Shown here: positions 57,643 through 64,000 of the stretch, piece by piece
How the letters are laid out: every line of letters begins with the position of its first letter
Position numbering within the stretch: position 1 is the stretch's first letter
NCBI RefSeq assembly: GCF_013283195.1
Contig: NZ_JABEKT010000001.1
Coordinates: forward strand, 1,214,795 to 1,278,794
Source: Ensifer adhaerens
GTDB taxonomy: Bacteria > Pseudomonadota > Alphaproteobacteria > Rhizobiales > Rhizobiaceae
DNA length: 64,000 bases
Direction: 5' to 3'
The notes under the pieces: model-generated
The model's input: only the letters and a program-made list of their open reading frames with translations
The model's database searches: none
Told to the model about the DNA's origin: nothing
Position numbers and translations under genes: made by a program

Positions 57643-59691
57643 ATGACGCTGCCGAAAGACCCGCTGCTCCAACCCTACAGCTTGAAACACCTGACGCTCA
57701 AGAACCGGATCATGTCGACGGCCCATGAGCCGGCCTATTCCGAAGACGGCATGCCGAAGGATCGCTATCGCCTCTACCACCTTGAAAAGGCCAAGGGCGG
57801 CATGGCGCTGACCATGACGGCCGGCTCCGCCATCGTTTCGGAGGATTCACCGCCGGCCTTCGGCAATCTCCATGCCTATTCCGACGAGATTGTGCCGTGG
57901 CTGAAGAAGATCGCCGACGACTGTCATGAGCATGATTGCGCGGTGATGATCCAGCTGACCCATCTCGGTCGCCGCACCGGCTGGAACAAGGGCGACTGGC
58001 TGCCGGTTCTTTCCGCCTCTCCTGTTCGCGAAGCCGCGCACCGTTCCTTCCCCAAGGAGATCGAGGACTGGGATATCGAGCGCATCGTCGCCGACTATGC
58101 GGCAGCGGCCGCCCGCATGCAGGCAGCCGGCCTCGACGGCATCGAGCTCGAGGCCTACGGCCACCTGATGGACGGCTTCTGGTCGCCGGCGACCAACCAG
58201 CGCGACGACGACTTCGGCGGCTCGCTCGACAACCGCCTGCGTTTTACCCACATGGTGCTCGACGCGATCCGCACATCCGTCGGCCCGGATTTCATCGTCG
58301 GCATGCGCATGGTCGCGGACGAGGATTGGGACAAGGGGCTTTCCAAAGAAGAAGGCATCGAGATCGCCCGCCGCATGGCAGATTCCGGCAAGGTGGATTT
58401 TCTCAACATCATCCGCGGGCATATCGATCACGATGCGCCGCTCACCAAGGTCATCCCGATCCAGGGCATGGCCGCCTCGCCGCATCTCGATTTTGCCGGT
58501 GAAGTCAGGGCGGCGACGAAATTTCCCGTGTTCCATGCGGCCCGCATCGCCGATGTCGCGACTGCCCGCCACGCGATCGCCGAAGGCAAGCTCGACATGG
58601 TCGGCATGACCCGCGCCCATATCGCCGACCCGCACATCGTCAGGAAGATCAAGGAGGGCAGGGCGGCCGAGATCCGCCCCTGCGTCGGCGCGACCTACTG
58701 TCTCGATCGCATCTATGAGGGCGGCGGCGCGCTGTGCATTCACAATGCGGCGACCGGCCGTGAGGCGATCGTGCCGCATGTGATTTCCAGAAGCTCCGGG
58801 CCGAAGCGAAAGGCTGTGGTTGTTGGCGCCGGGCCGGCCGGTCTCGAAGTGGCGCGCGTGCTTGCCGAGCGCGGCCACAGTGTCGAGATCCTTGAGGCCA
58901 CCGGCCAGGCCGGCGGGCAGATCCTGCTTGCCCAGCGCAATCCGAGGCGCCGGGAGCTGATCGGCATCGTCGACTGGCGGCTGTCGGAGCTGGAGCGGCT
59001 CGGCGTGCCCGTCCACTACAATGTTTTTGCGGGCGTCGACGACATTCAGGAGCGTTCGCCCGATCTCGTCGTCGTCGCTACCGGCGGCATTGCACAAAAC
59101 CCGGCTCTGGAGGCCGGGGACGATCTGGTCGTTTCGAGTTGGGATATCATTGCCGGTGCGGTCAAGCCGGAAGGACCGGTGCTGCTCTACGACGACAACG
59201 GCGCCCATAGCGGCATGACGGCAGCCGAGCTCATTGCGCGCGCCGGCGTCGAGCTGGAGATCGTGTCGCCCGAGCGGATGTTTGCGCCCGAAGTCGGCGG
59301 CATGAACCACGTGCCCTATGCCAAGACCTTCGCGGATCACAATGTGCGTGTAACGATCAATACCCGTCTGAAATCGGTTCGGCGGGACGGCAATGGGCTG
59401 GTCGCGACGCTCGGGTCCGATTTTTCGGACACCGCATTAAGCGAGCGGCGGGTGGCGCAGGTGGTGGTCGAGCATGGCACCGTGCCGATGGACGATCTCT
59501 ATCGCGAATTGAAGCCGCTTTCCCGCAATCTGGGCGCCGTCGACTATAAGGCGCTGCTTCGCGGTGAAAATCCGATCGCGCTTCGCAATCCCGACAGCAG
59601 CTTCGACATGTTCCGTATTGGTGACGCGGTTGCAAGCCGCAACATCCATGCCGGCATTTACGATGCACTGCGTTATGGCGTTCTGATCTAG
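57643..59691 (+). CDS. OYE-type flavin oxidoreductase fused to a pyridine-nucleotide domain (TMADH/dienoyl-CoA reductase-like)
   Basis: A 682-residue enzyme. The N-terminal TIM-barrel (about 8-345) binds FMN (LKNRIMSTAHEPAYS; TMTAGSAIV; QLTHLGRR; ELEAYGHLMDGFWSPATNQRDDDFGGSLDNRLRF). The cluster region reads RPCVGATYC...LCIHN: Cys347, Cys353 and Cys365 are present but position 350 is Ala. The C-terminal half has two nucleotide-binding motifs (AVVVGAGPAGLEVARVLAERGH; VLLYDDNGAHSGMTAAELIARAG) as in TMADH and FadH. Relatives demethylate dimethylglycine or related amines (DgcA type, family knowledge). ATG at 57643 follows AGGGAAC. The last base of its stop codon starts a palindromic element. Confidence 0.9.
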   Translation: MTLPKDPLLQPYSLKHLTLKNRIMSTAHEPAYSEDGMPKDRYRLYHLEKAKGGMALTMTAGSAIVSEDSPPAFGNLHAYSDEIVPWLKKIADDCHEHDCAVMIQLTHLGRRTGWNKGDWLPVLSASPVREAAHRSFPKEIEDWDIERIVADYAAAAARMQAAGLDGIELEAYGHLMDGFWSPATNQRDDDFGGSLDNRLRFTHMVLDAIRTSVGPDFIVGMRMVADEDWDKGLSKEEGIEIARRMADSGKVDFLNIIRGHIDHDAPLTKVIPIQGMAASPHLDFAGEVRAATKFPVFHAARIADVATARHAIAEGKLDMVGMTRAHIADPHIVRKIKEGRAAEIRPCVGATYCLDRIYEGGGALCIHNAATGREAIVPHVISRSSGPKRKAVVVGAGPAGLEVARVLAERGHSVEILEATGQAGGQILLAQRNPRRRELIGIVDWRLSELERLGVPVHYNVFAGVDDIQERSPDLVVVATGGIAQNPALEAGDDLVVSSWDIIAGAVKPEGPVLLYDDNGAHSGMTAAELIARAGVELEIVSPERMFAPEVGGMNHVPYAKTFADHNVRVTINTRLKSVRRDGNGLVATLGSDFSDTALSERRVAQVVVEHGTVPMDDLYRELKPLSRNLGAVDYKALLRGENPIALRNPDSSFDMFRIGDAVASRNIHAGIYDALRYGVLI

Positions 59692-59958
59692 AGCGTTTCA
59701 TCTTTAAACGGAAGCGATTCTGTTGGCTCAAAACGGCCGTTCCACACGAAGGATGGCGCAGAGCGATGCGGACCCATCGGTCAAGCCATCCGACACAGTG
59801 GACGGCCGTTTTCAGCCAACCCGAAGGGCCGGATGAATTTCGGCCATTACCGGCGGCGTCCGTCTCGACCGCAGCTTCTGCTGCGCTCTTCGCCAGCCGA
59901 CTTGGTTCTGGCCGAAATTCCTTCCGGCAGAATGTTTCCGTTTAAAGATGAAGCGCTC
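59691..59958. repeat. 268-bp mosaic palindromic element with 23-bp terminal inverted repeats
   Basis: Terminal arms (59691-59713 and 59936-59958) match at 22 of 23 bases: GAGCG(T/C)TTCATCTTTAAACGGAA. Two inner inverted repeats are nested: 59723-59745 with 59798-59819 (GGCT-AAAACGGCCGT core), and 59829-59846 with 59909-59927 (GGAATTTCGGCCA-type core). No transposase is encoded. It looks like a rhizobial intergenic mosaic element or MITE. It fills most of the gap from the OYE-type gene to the next gene. Confidence 0.85.
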
Positions 59959-59969
59959 TAACAAAGAAA

Positions 59970-59993
59970 AGCGGCGGTGAAAGCACCGCCGCT
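59970..59993 (-). terminator. Rho-independent terminator of the PRC-barrel gene
   Basis: AGCGGCGGTG / CACCGCCGCT, a perfect 10-bp stem with a 4-base loop, followed on the minus strand by a T-rich run (TTTCTTTGTT). Confidence 0.8.
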
Positions 59994-60021
59994 CCATCTC
60001 CTGGTCGTCTCTTGATCCAGC

Positions 60022-60663
60022 TTACTGCTGGGTACCCTCAGCCGGTGCCGGCTCAATCGCTGTCGCCGGTGCCGTTCCGGTGGTCGAGGAGGTCGTCGAG
60101 GTGTCAACCGGCTGGTTGGCGTTCTGCTCGGCGACCTGCTGCGCCTTGGTCTTGAACTCCGGGGCCGCCTTCAAGGTTTCGGCGGTTTCCGTCGTCGTCA
60201 GCTTCAGGGCATCCGTATTGGCCTGTTCGGAAATCTGAATGCGATCGAACGGGACCGCAACATTCTTCTCGCCGAGACCCAGGAAGCCACCGACACCGAT
60301 CACCGCGGCTTCGACACCGCCGTCCTTCTTGATGATCAGGTCGTTGATCTCGCCGACCTTTTCATCGCCGGCGTTGTAAACGGTCTGGCCGACATAGGTG
60401 CTGGTCGCGATCTGGTCGGCGGCCTGCTCGGTTATGTAGGTGCCGTCAGACTGCGCCATGTCGGCAGGCGCTTCGGTGGTCGCGGGCGGTGTCGTCTGCG
60501 CCTGGTCGGCAGGCGTTTCGGTGCCCGGAGCCGGCTGGATTTCCATCGCCTGCGGCTCGGCCGGCTTAGGCTGAGCAGCGTCCTGGGCGAAGGCCATCGG
60601 AGCGAACGCAACACTTGCGATAAGCGCACCGGCCGCAACGGAAGATACAAGTTTCTTGGTCAT
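60022..60663 (-). CDS. PRC-barrel domain protein, exported
   Basis: A 213-residue protein with a signal peptide (MTKKLVSSVAAGALIASVAFAPMAFA). After a Pro/Ala/Gln/Thr-rich linker there is a PRC-barrel at about 85-155 (YVGQTVYNAGDEKVGEINDLIIKKDGG; AVIGVGGFLGLGEKNVAVPFDRIQI), then a low-complexity Thr/Ala/Pro tail. Periplasmic PRC-barrel proteins of this sort are common in rhizobia and are often stress-induced; the function is unknown. ATG at 60663 opens the signal peptide. Confidence 0.9.
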   Translation of the reverse strand: MTKKLVSSVAAGALIASVAFAPMAFAQDAAQPKPAEPQAMEIQPAPGTETPADQAQTTPPATTEAPADMAQSDGTYITEQAADQIATSTYVGQTVYNAGDEKVGEINDLIIKKDGGVEAAVIGVGGFLGLGEKNVAVPFDRIQISEQANTDALKLTTTETAETLKAAPEFKTKAQQVAEQNANQPVDTSTTSSTTGTAPATAIEPAPAEGTQQ

Positions 60664-61026
60664 GTCAAAATGCCTTTCCTTGACGTTGTCGATCAAGGCG
60701 CGGTCCTGAAAGAGCCAGGGTTCCACCGCACCGGTGATATCAAAGCAACGCTTGGCTGCAGAGACGGTTCCAAAAAAAATGAATTGATCACATTGGAATT
60801 CCGGTAGTCCTGCGCCAGCTTTCGATGGCCGCAGATCAATATCTCCGGAGACCGTTGTCGTTCGTTCGGCCGATAGCTGATGCCATCATTCAAACTTTGT
60901 ATTTTAGTGATTTATTGATTGCTTCTTTACATTCACTCAATCTTGAGTGTTCTTGGCGATACTTGGCGAAGGCGGGAAACGGATCATATCGTGGATAGTC
61001 CATCCTGCTGATCTGGACGGTTCCCA
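60664..61026. other. Divergent intergenic region with a small palindrome
   Basis: About 360 bases between the PRC-barrel gene and the EEISW membrane protein gene. It is AT-rich near 60895-60960 and holds CACTCAA-TC-TTGAGTG (60934-60949), a perfect 7-bp inverted repeat that could be an operator. No gene is seen. Confidence 0.45.
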
Positions 61027-62124
61027 ATGTTTCTGCCGCGGCGATTTCTCTCCGTTTCCCTGCTTTCTGTTTTGGTGATGGTCTGCCTTGTCGGCATTGA
61101 GCGCAGCCTGTTCGGCGTGCGCTATTTCTCGGAGCGAATGCCGCGGGTCGAGCCCTATAATCTATGGCATGCATGGGTCGCGCTCAGCCTTTCGCTTGCG
61201 GCCATTCAAGGCTTTACGCGTGATGCCTCCTGGCTGGGCGCGCCTATGCTTCGAGCGGCTTCGCGCCGCGAACTGTCGATCTGCATCGCCACATTGGTCC
61301 TTGCGGCCGCCGCCGCCCTGCTTTTCAGCGTCGATGCCGTGACTTTCAGCGCCCTGGCCCGCGAGGACAACATCTTCGAGTGGCTTTCTGCTCTATTGAT
61401 CTTCGCTTCGAGTGTGTTCTTCGCGCTGGTGGCGACAGGTCAATTGCGTGCGGCGCGCGGGGAGGCCGGCCGCGATGCATGGCTTGCAACTGGCGCCGCC
61501 ACATCTTTCAGCCTTGTCTTCTTCGTTGTCGGTATGGAGGAGATATCCTGGATGCAGCGCGTTTTCGGCCTTGCCACGCCTGACGCATTGCTGGGGCTGA
61601 ACAAGCAGCAGGAACTGAACCTGCACAACATCTCCACCGGCTTTTCCGAGTTGCTCTACTACACCGGCAGCTTCGTGTTGCTGACGCTCATGCCTTTTAT
61701 CTGGCTCTATCTTCGCAAGGGCTTTGCGCTCGGACGGCTGGAAGCTTTCGTACCCAGCGTGCTGGTGCTGGCGGCAAGCGCACCGATGGCGGCCTTCAAC
61801 AGCGACAACTGGAGCATGCTGCCGACGCAGATGATGGTGATGATGACGGTGATCATCCTCTTGGTGATCGCCGATCTCGCTCTGCGGGGTGGACTGTGGC
61901 GGGAGTTCGTCCTGCTGACCGCAACCGCCATTTTGATCGTCGCGATCCAGGAACTGTTCGTGCTGCAGGCACACGACCTCGTGCGCATCTGGGATCCGAC
62001 CGAATACAAGGAACTCTTCATTGCGGTCGGTCTTGCCATTTATGGCTACGAGACCTGGTCGCGCCTGCGCTCGTCGGCGCCGGTCGGCGAGGTTCGGATC
62101 GGGCGGCGACCAATGGCGGGATGA
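61027..62124 (+). CDS. Polytopic membrane protein with EEISW motif, function unknown
   Basis: A 365-residue inner-membrane protein with about nine hydrophobic segments (for example 8-25, 47-62, 86-103, 117-136, 154-173, 205-225, 235-255, 270-290, 295-315). Between segments is VVGMEEISWMQRVFGLATPDALLG followed by KQQELNLHNI, a conserved signature I recall in membrane proteins of unknown function (EEISWGQR...NxQxExNLHN). The charged, invariant-looking residues inside the membrane region suggest a catalytic or binding site. The tail is short, basic and cytosolic. It stands alone. Confidence 0.82.
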   Translation: MFLPRRFLSVSLLSVLVMVCLVGIERSLFGVRYFSERMPRVEPYNLWHAWVALSLSLAAIQGFTRDASWLGAPMLRAASRRELSICIATLVLAAAAALLFSVDAVTFSALAREDNIFEWLSALLIFASSVFFALVATGQLRAARGEAGRDAWLATGAATSFSLVFFVVGMEEISWMQRVFGLATPDALLGLNKQQELNLHNISTGFSELLYYTGSFVLLTLMPFIWLYLRKGFALGRLEAFVPSVLVLAASAPMAAFNSDNWSMLPTQMMVMMTVIILLVIADLALRGGLWREFVLLTATAILIVAIQELFVLQAHDLVRIWDPTEYKELFIAVGLAIYGYETWSRLRSSAPVGEVRIGRRPMAG

Positions 62125-62130
62125 AGAAAA

Positions 62131-62149
62131 CCCCGCCGAAACGGCGGGG
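62131..62149 (-). terminator. Rho-independent terminator of the IlvD/Edd-family gene
   Basis: CCCCGCCG / CGGCGGGG, an 8-bp perfect stem with a 3-base loop. On the minus strand it is followed by TTTTCTTC. It lies 6 bases past the stop of the convergent membrane-protein gene. Confidence 0.8.
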
Positions 62150-62184
62150 CTCGTACTGCAGTACCGTTTGATGCGACGGCAGTC

Positions 62185-63909
62185 TCAGTGGCTTTCGCGA
62201 AGAACCTCGCTGCCGCTGCCGCCAACGAGGAAATCGAGGTCCGCGCCCTTGTCGGCCTGTAGCACCGTGTCCTGGTAGAGCTTGTAGTAGCCGCGGGTCC
62301 ATTTCTGCTCCGGCGGCTGCCAGGCGGCAATGCGGGAGGCAAACTCTTCGTCACTGATCATCAGGTTGAGTTCCCCCTTCAGCGCATCAAGGCGGATGCG
62401 GTCGCCGGTTCTGACGATCGCCAGCGGTCCGCCGGCGTTCGATTCCGGGCTGACATGCAGCACGACGGTTCCAAAGGCCGTGCCAGACATGCGGGCGTCC
62501 GACACGCGCACCATGTCGCGCACGCCCTTTTCGACCAGGCGGCGCGGGATCGGCATGTTGCCGACTTCCGCCATGCCGGGATAGCCCTTGGGGCCGCAAC
62601 CCTTGAGCACGAGGATCGTATCTTCCGTCACCGGCAGGTCCGGATCGTCGATCTTGGCCTTCAGGTCTTCGATCGTCTCGAACACATAGGCGGGCCCCTC
62701 GTGCGCCAGCAGATGCTCACTGGCGGCAGACGGCTTGATGACCGCACCGTTTGGCGCAAGGTTGCCCTTGAGCACGCGAATGCCGGCTGCGGCCCTGAGC
62801 GGGTTGTCGAGCGGGCGGATGACGTCGTCGTTGAAGACTTCGGCGTCTTCCCAGTATCGGCTGATCGGCATGCCGAAAACGGTCGGCGCATCCGGATGCA
62901 GCAGATGCTGGATGCGGTTCATGACGGCAGGCAGGCCGCCGGCATAGGCGAGATCCTCGATCAGATACTTGCCTGACGGCATGCAATTGACGATGCAGGG
63001 CACCTGGCTGCCGACGCGGTCGAAGTCCTCGAGACAGAGATCGACACCGGCGCGGCCGGCGATCGCCAGCATATGCACGACCGCATTGGTCGAGCCGCCG
63101 ACGGCCGCGTTGGCGATGATGCCATTTTCAAAATTCTTCTTGGTCAGGATCTTCGACAGGCGCAGGTCCTCATGCACCATTTCGACAATGCGCTTGCCGG
63201 TCATGTGCGACAGCGCCATACGGCGGGCGTCGACAGCGGGAAGGGCGGCGTTGGTCGGCAGCGACAGGCCCATCGCCTCGACGATCGAAGCCATGGTGGT
63301 GGCGGTGCCCATGGTCATGCAGACACCGGGCGAACGCGACATGCCGCTTTCGGCCGCCATGAATTCCTGAACGCTCATCTCGCCGGCGCGCACCGCTTCT
63401 GAAAACTTCCAGACGTCGGTGCCGGAGCCGATGTCCTTGCCCTTCCACTTGCCGTTCAGCATCGGCCCGGAGGAAACGACGATGGTCGGCAGGTCCACGG
63501 ACGCAGCCCCCATCAGCTGGCCGGGGGTGGTCTTGTCGCAGCCGCCGAGCAGCACGACGCCGTCGATGCCATAGGCGCGGATCGCCTCCTCGACGTCCAT
63601 GGCGAGCAGATTGCGAAACAGCATTGCCGTCGGCCGCATCTGCGTTTCGCCGAGCGAGGACACAGGAAACTCGACCGGAAAGCCGCCGGCCTCCCACACG
63701 CCACGCTTCACGCCCTCCGCCAGAATGCGCAGATGGCTGTTGCAAGGCGTCAGTTCCGACCAAGTGTTGCAGATGCCGATGATCGGACGCCCGTCGAAGA
63801 CGTGATCCGGGAAACCCTGGTTCTTCATCCACGAGCGGTGGATGAAGCCGTCCTTGTGGGTGCCGCCGTACCAGTGGCGACTGCGCAGTTCTTTCTTCTT
63901 GTCGCTCAT
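62185..63909 (-). CDS. IlvD/Edd-family dehydratase (sugar-acid, L-arabinonate-type)
   Basis: A 574-residue Fe-S dehydratase. Motifs: GICNTWSELTPCNSHLRILAEGVKRGVWEAGGFP (cluster Cys), LGGCDKTTPGQLMGAASVDLP (second cluster Cys plus Mg-binding Lys region), MSRSPGVCMTMGTATTMAS (third Cys) and GGSTNAVVHMLAIAGRAGVDL. These fit the pentonate/hexonate dehydratase subgroup, for example L-arabinonate or D-xylonate dehydratases, more than IlvD of branched-chain synthesis. A strong AGGAGGAAG ribosome site precedes the ATG at 63909. The window ends 91 bases upstream, so any operon partners or regulator are out of view. Confidence 0.92.
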   Translation of the reverse strand: MSDKKKELRSRHWYGGTHKDGFIHRSWMKNQGFPDHVFDGRPIIGICNTWSELTPCNSHLRILAEGVKRGVWEAGGFPVEFPVSSLGETQMRPTAMLFRNLLAMDVEEAIRAYGIDGVVLLGGCDKTTPGQLMGAASVDLPTIVVSSGPMLNGKWKGKDIGSGTDVWKFSEAVRAGEMSVQEFMAAESGMSRSPGVCMTMGTATTMASIVEAMGLSLPTNAALPAVDARRMALSHMTGKRIVEMVHEDLRLSKILTKKNFENGIIANAAVGGSTNAVVHMLAIAGRAGVDLCLEDFDRVGSQVPCIVNCMPSGKYLIEDLAYAGGLPAVMNRIQHLLHPDAPTVFGMPISRYWEDAEVFNDDVIRPLDNPLRAAAGIRVLKGNLAPNGAVIKPSAASEHLLAHEGPAYVFETIEDLKAKIDDPDLPVTEDTILVLKGCGPKGYPGMAEVGNMPIPRRLVEKGVRDMVRVSDARMSGTAFGTVVLHVSPESNAGGPLAIVRTGDRIRLDALKGELNLMISDEEFASRIAAWQPPEQKWTRGYYKLYQDTVLQADKGADLDFLVGGSGSEVLRESH

Positions 63910-64000
63910 GCGAGCTTCCTCCTCACCATGCGTTTGATCGCGTGGATGAATTGTATGACTTTTTATTGGCGTTCCGCCAACACTTTCCGATCAGAGACGG
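63910..64000 (-). promoter_or_regulatory. Leader and probable promoter of the sugar-acid dehydratase gene, cut by the window end
   Basis: The stretch holds the AGGAGG-type ribosome site and an AT-rich run around 63945-63968 (TGAATTGTATGACTTTTTATTGG). Its upstream limit is not visible. Confidence 0.4.

Noticed and set aside
59812..59997. 61-residue open frame inside the 268-bp element
   Set aside because: Lies entirely in nested palindromes and the following terminator; Arg-rich shadow translation without start signals.

Overview
The window reads as a chromosomal segment of an alphaproteobacterium of the Rhizobiaceae, most like Ensifer/Sinorhizobium. The basis is high GC with strong third-position GC bias, plant-type GshA, HisZ with the short HisG, glcDEF, a CIRCE-controlled groESL, a pmbA-IMPase-DUF4170-waaA...lpxK-DUF2093-mutL lipid A/repair neighbourhood, and mosaic intergenic palindromes of the kind found in rhizobia. 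The genus is inferred from gene content and order, not from a database match. I see no rRNA, tRNA, CRISPR array, phage or transposase gene. Coding density is about 90 percent.

Layout. 0-5.4 kb, mostly minus strand: a DUF937 protein, glutamate-cysteine ligase (gshA), rsmE, a Pit-type phosphate transporter and a NUDIX hydrolase. 5.5-13.3 kb: a FadR-type regulator divergent from a DUF3422 protein, then a LysR regulator divergent from the glycolate oxidase operon glcD-glcE-(DUF4870)-glcF. 13.3-15.0 kb: two tandem periplasmic L,D-transpeptidases. 15.2-19.4 kb: tag, then hisS-hisZ-hisG. 19.4-22.4 kb: an exported phytochelatin-synthase-like protein divergent from a Ure2p/YghU-type glutathione transferase, followed by a ferredoxin-reductase-type flavoprotein. 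22.6-25.9 kb: an MHYT-PAS-GGDEF-EAL protein and a small PAS-like protein.

26.4-28.7 kb: groES-groEL with a CIRCE operator, a heat-shock-like promoter and a duplicated groEL 3' end. 29.1-39.6 kb: a HAD phosphatase, ribF, ileS, a lipoprotein, a GNAT acetyltransferase, tadA, an RluB-type pseudouridine synthase with a long Arg/Gly-rich repeat tail, rsmD and a patatin-like lipase. 39.7-51.2 kb: a Kef-type antiporter, pmbA, an inositol-phosphatase-family enzyme, DUF4170, waaA, a HAD phosphatase, a DUF2938 membrane protein divergent from an ArsR-rhodanese fusion, lpxK, DUF2093 and mutL. 51.5-54.9 kb: a PAS-PAS-receiver protein without a kinase core and a GGDEF(degenerate)-EAL protein.

55.0-59.7 kb: a LysR regulator divergent from a two-gene catabolic unit made of an MttB-superfamily methyltransferase (non-pyrrolysine) and a trimethylamine-dehydrogenase/dienoyl-CoA-reductase-like flavoenzyme. 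This is the best candidate for a little-described pathway, probably demethylation of a quaternary or tertiary amine. 59.7-64.0 kb: a 268-bp mosaic palindromic element that begins on the last base of the preceding stop codon, an exported PRC-barrel protein, a polytopic membrane protein with an EEISW motif, and an IlvD/Edd-family sugar-acid dehydratase.

Most of the window is housekeeping. The parts that go beyond routine annotation are the amine-demethylation locus, the exported phytochelatin synthase homologue, the ArsR-rhodanese protein whose only cysteines lie in the rhodanese loop, the kinase-less receiver protein and the repeat elements.
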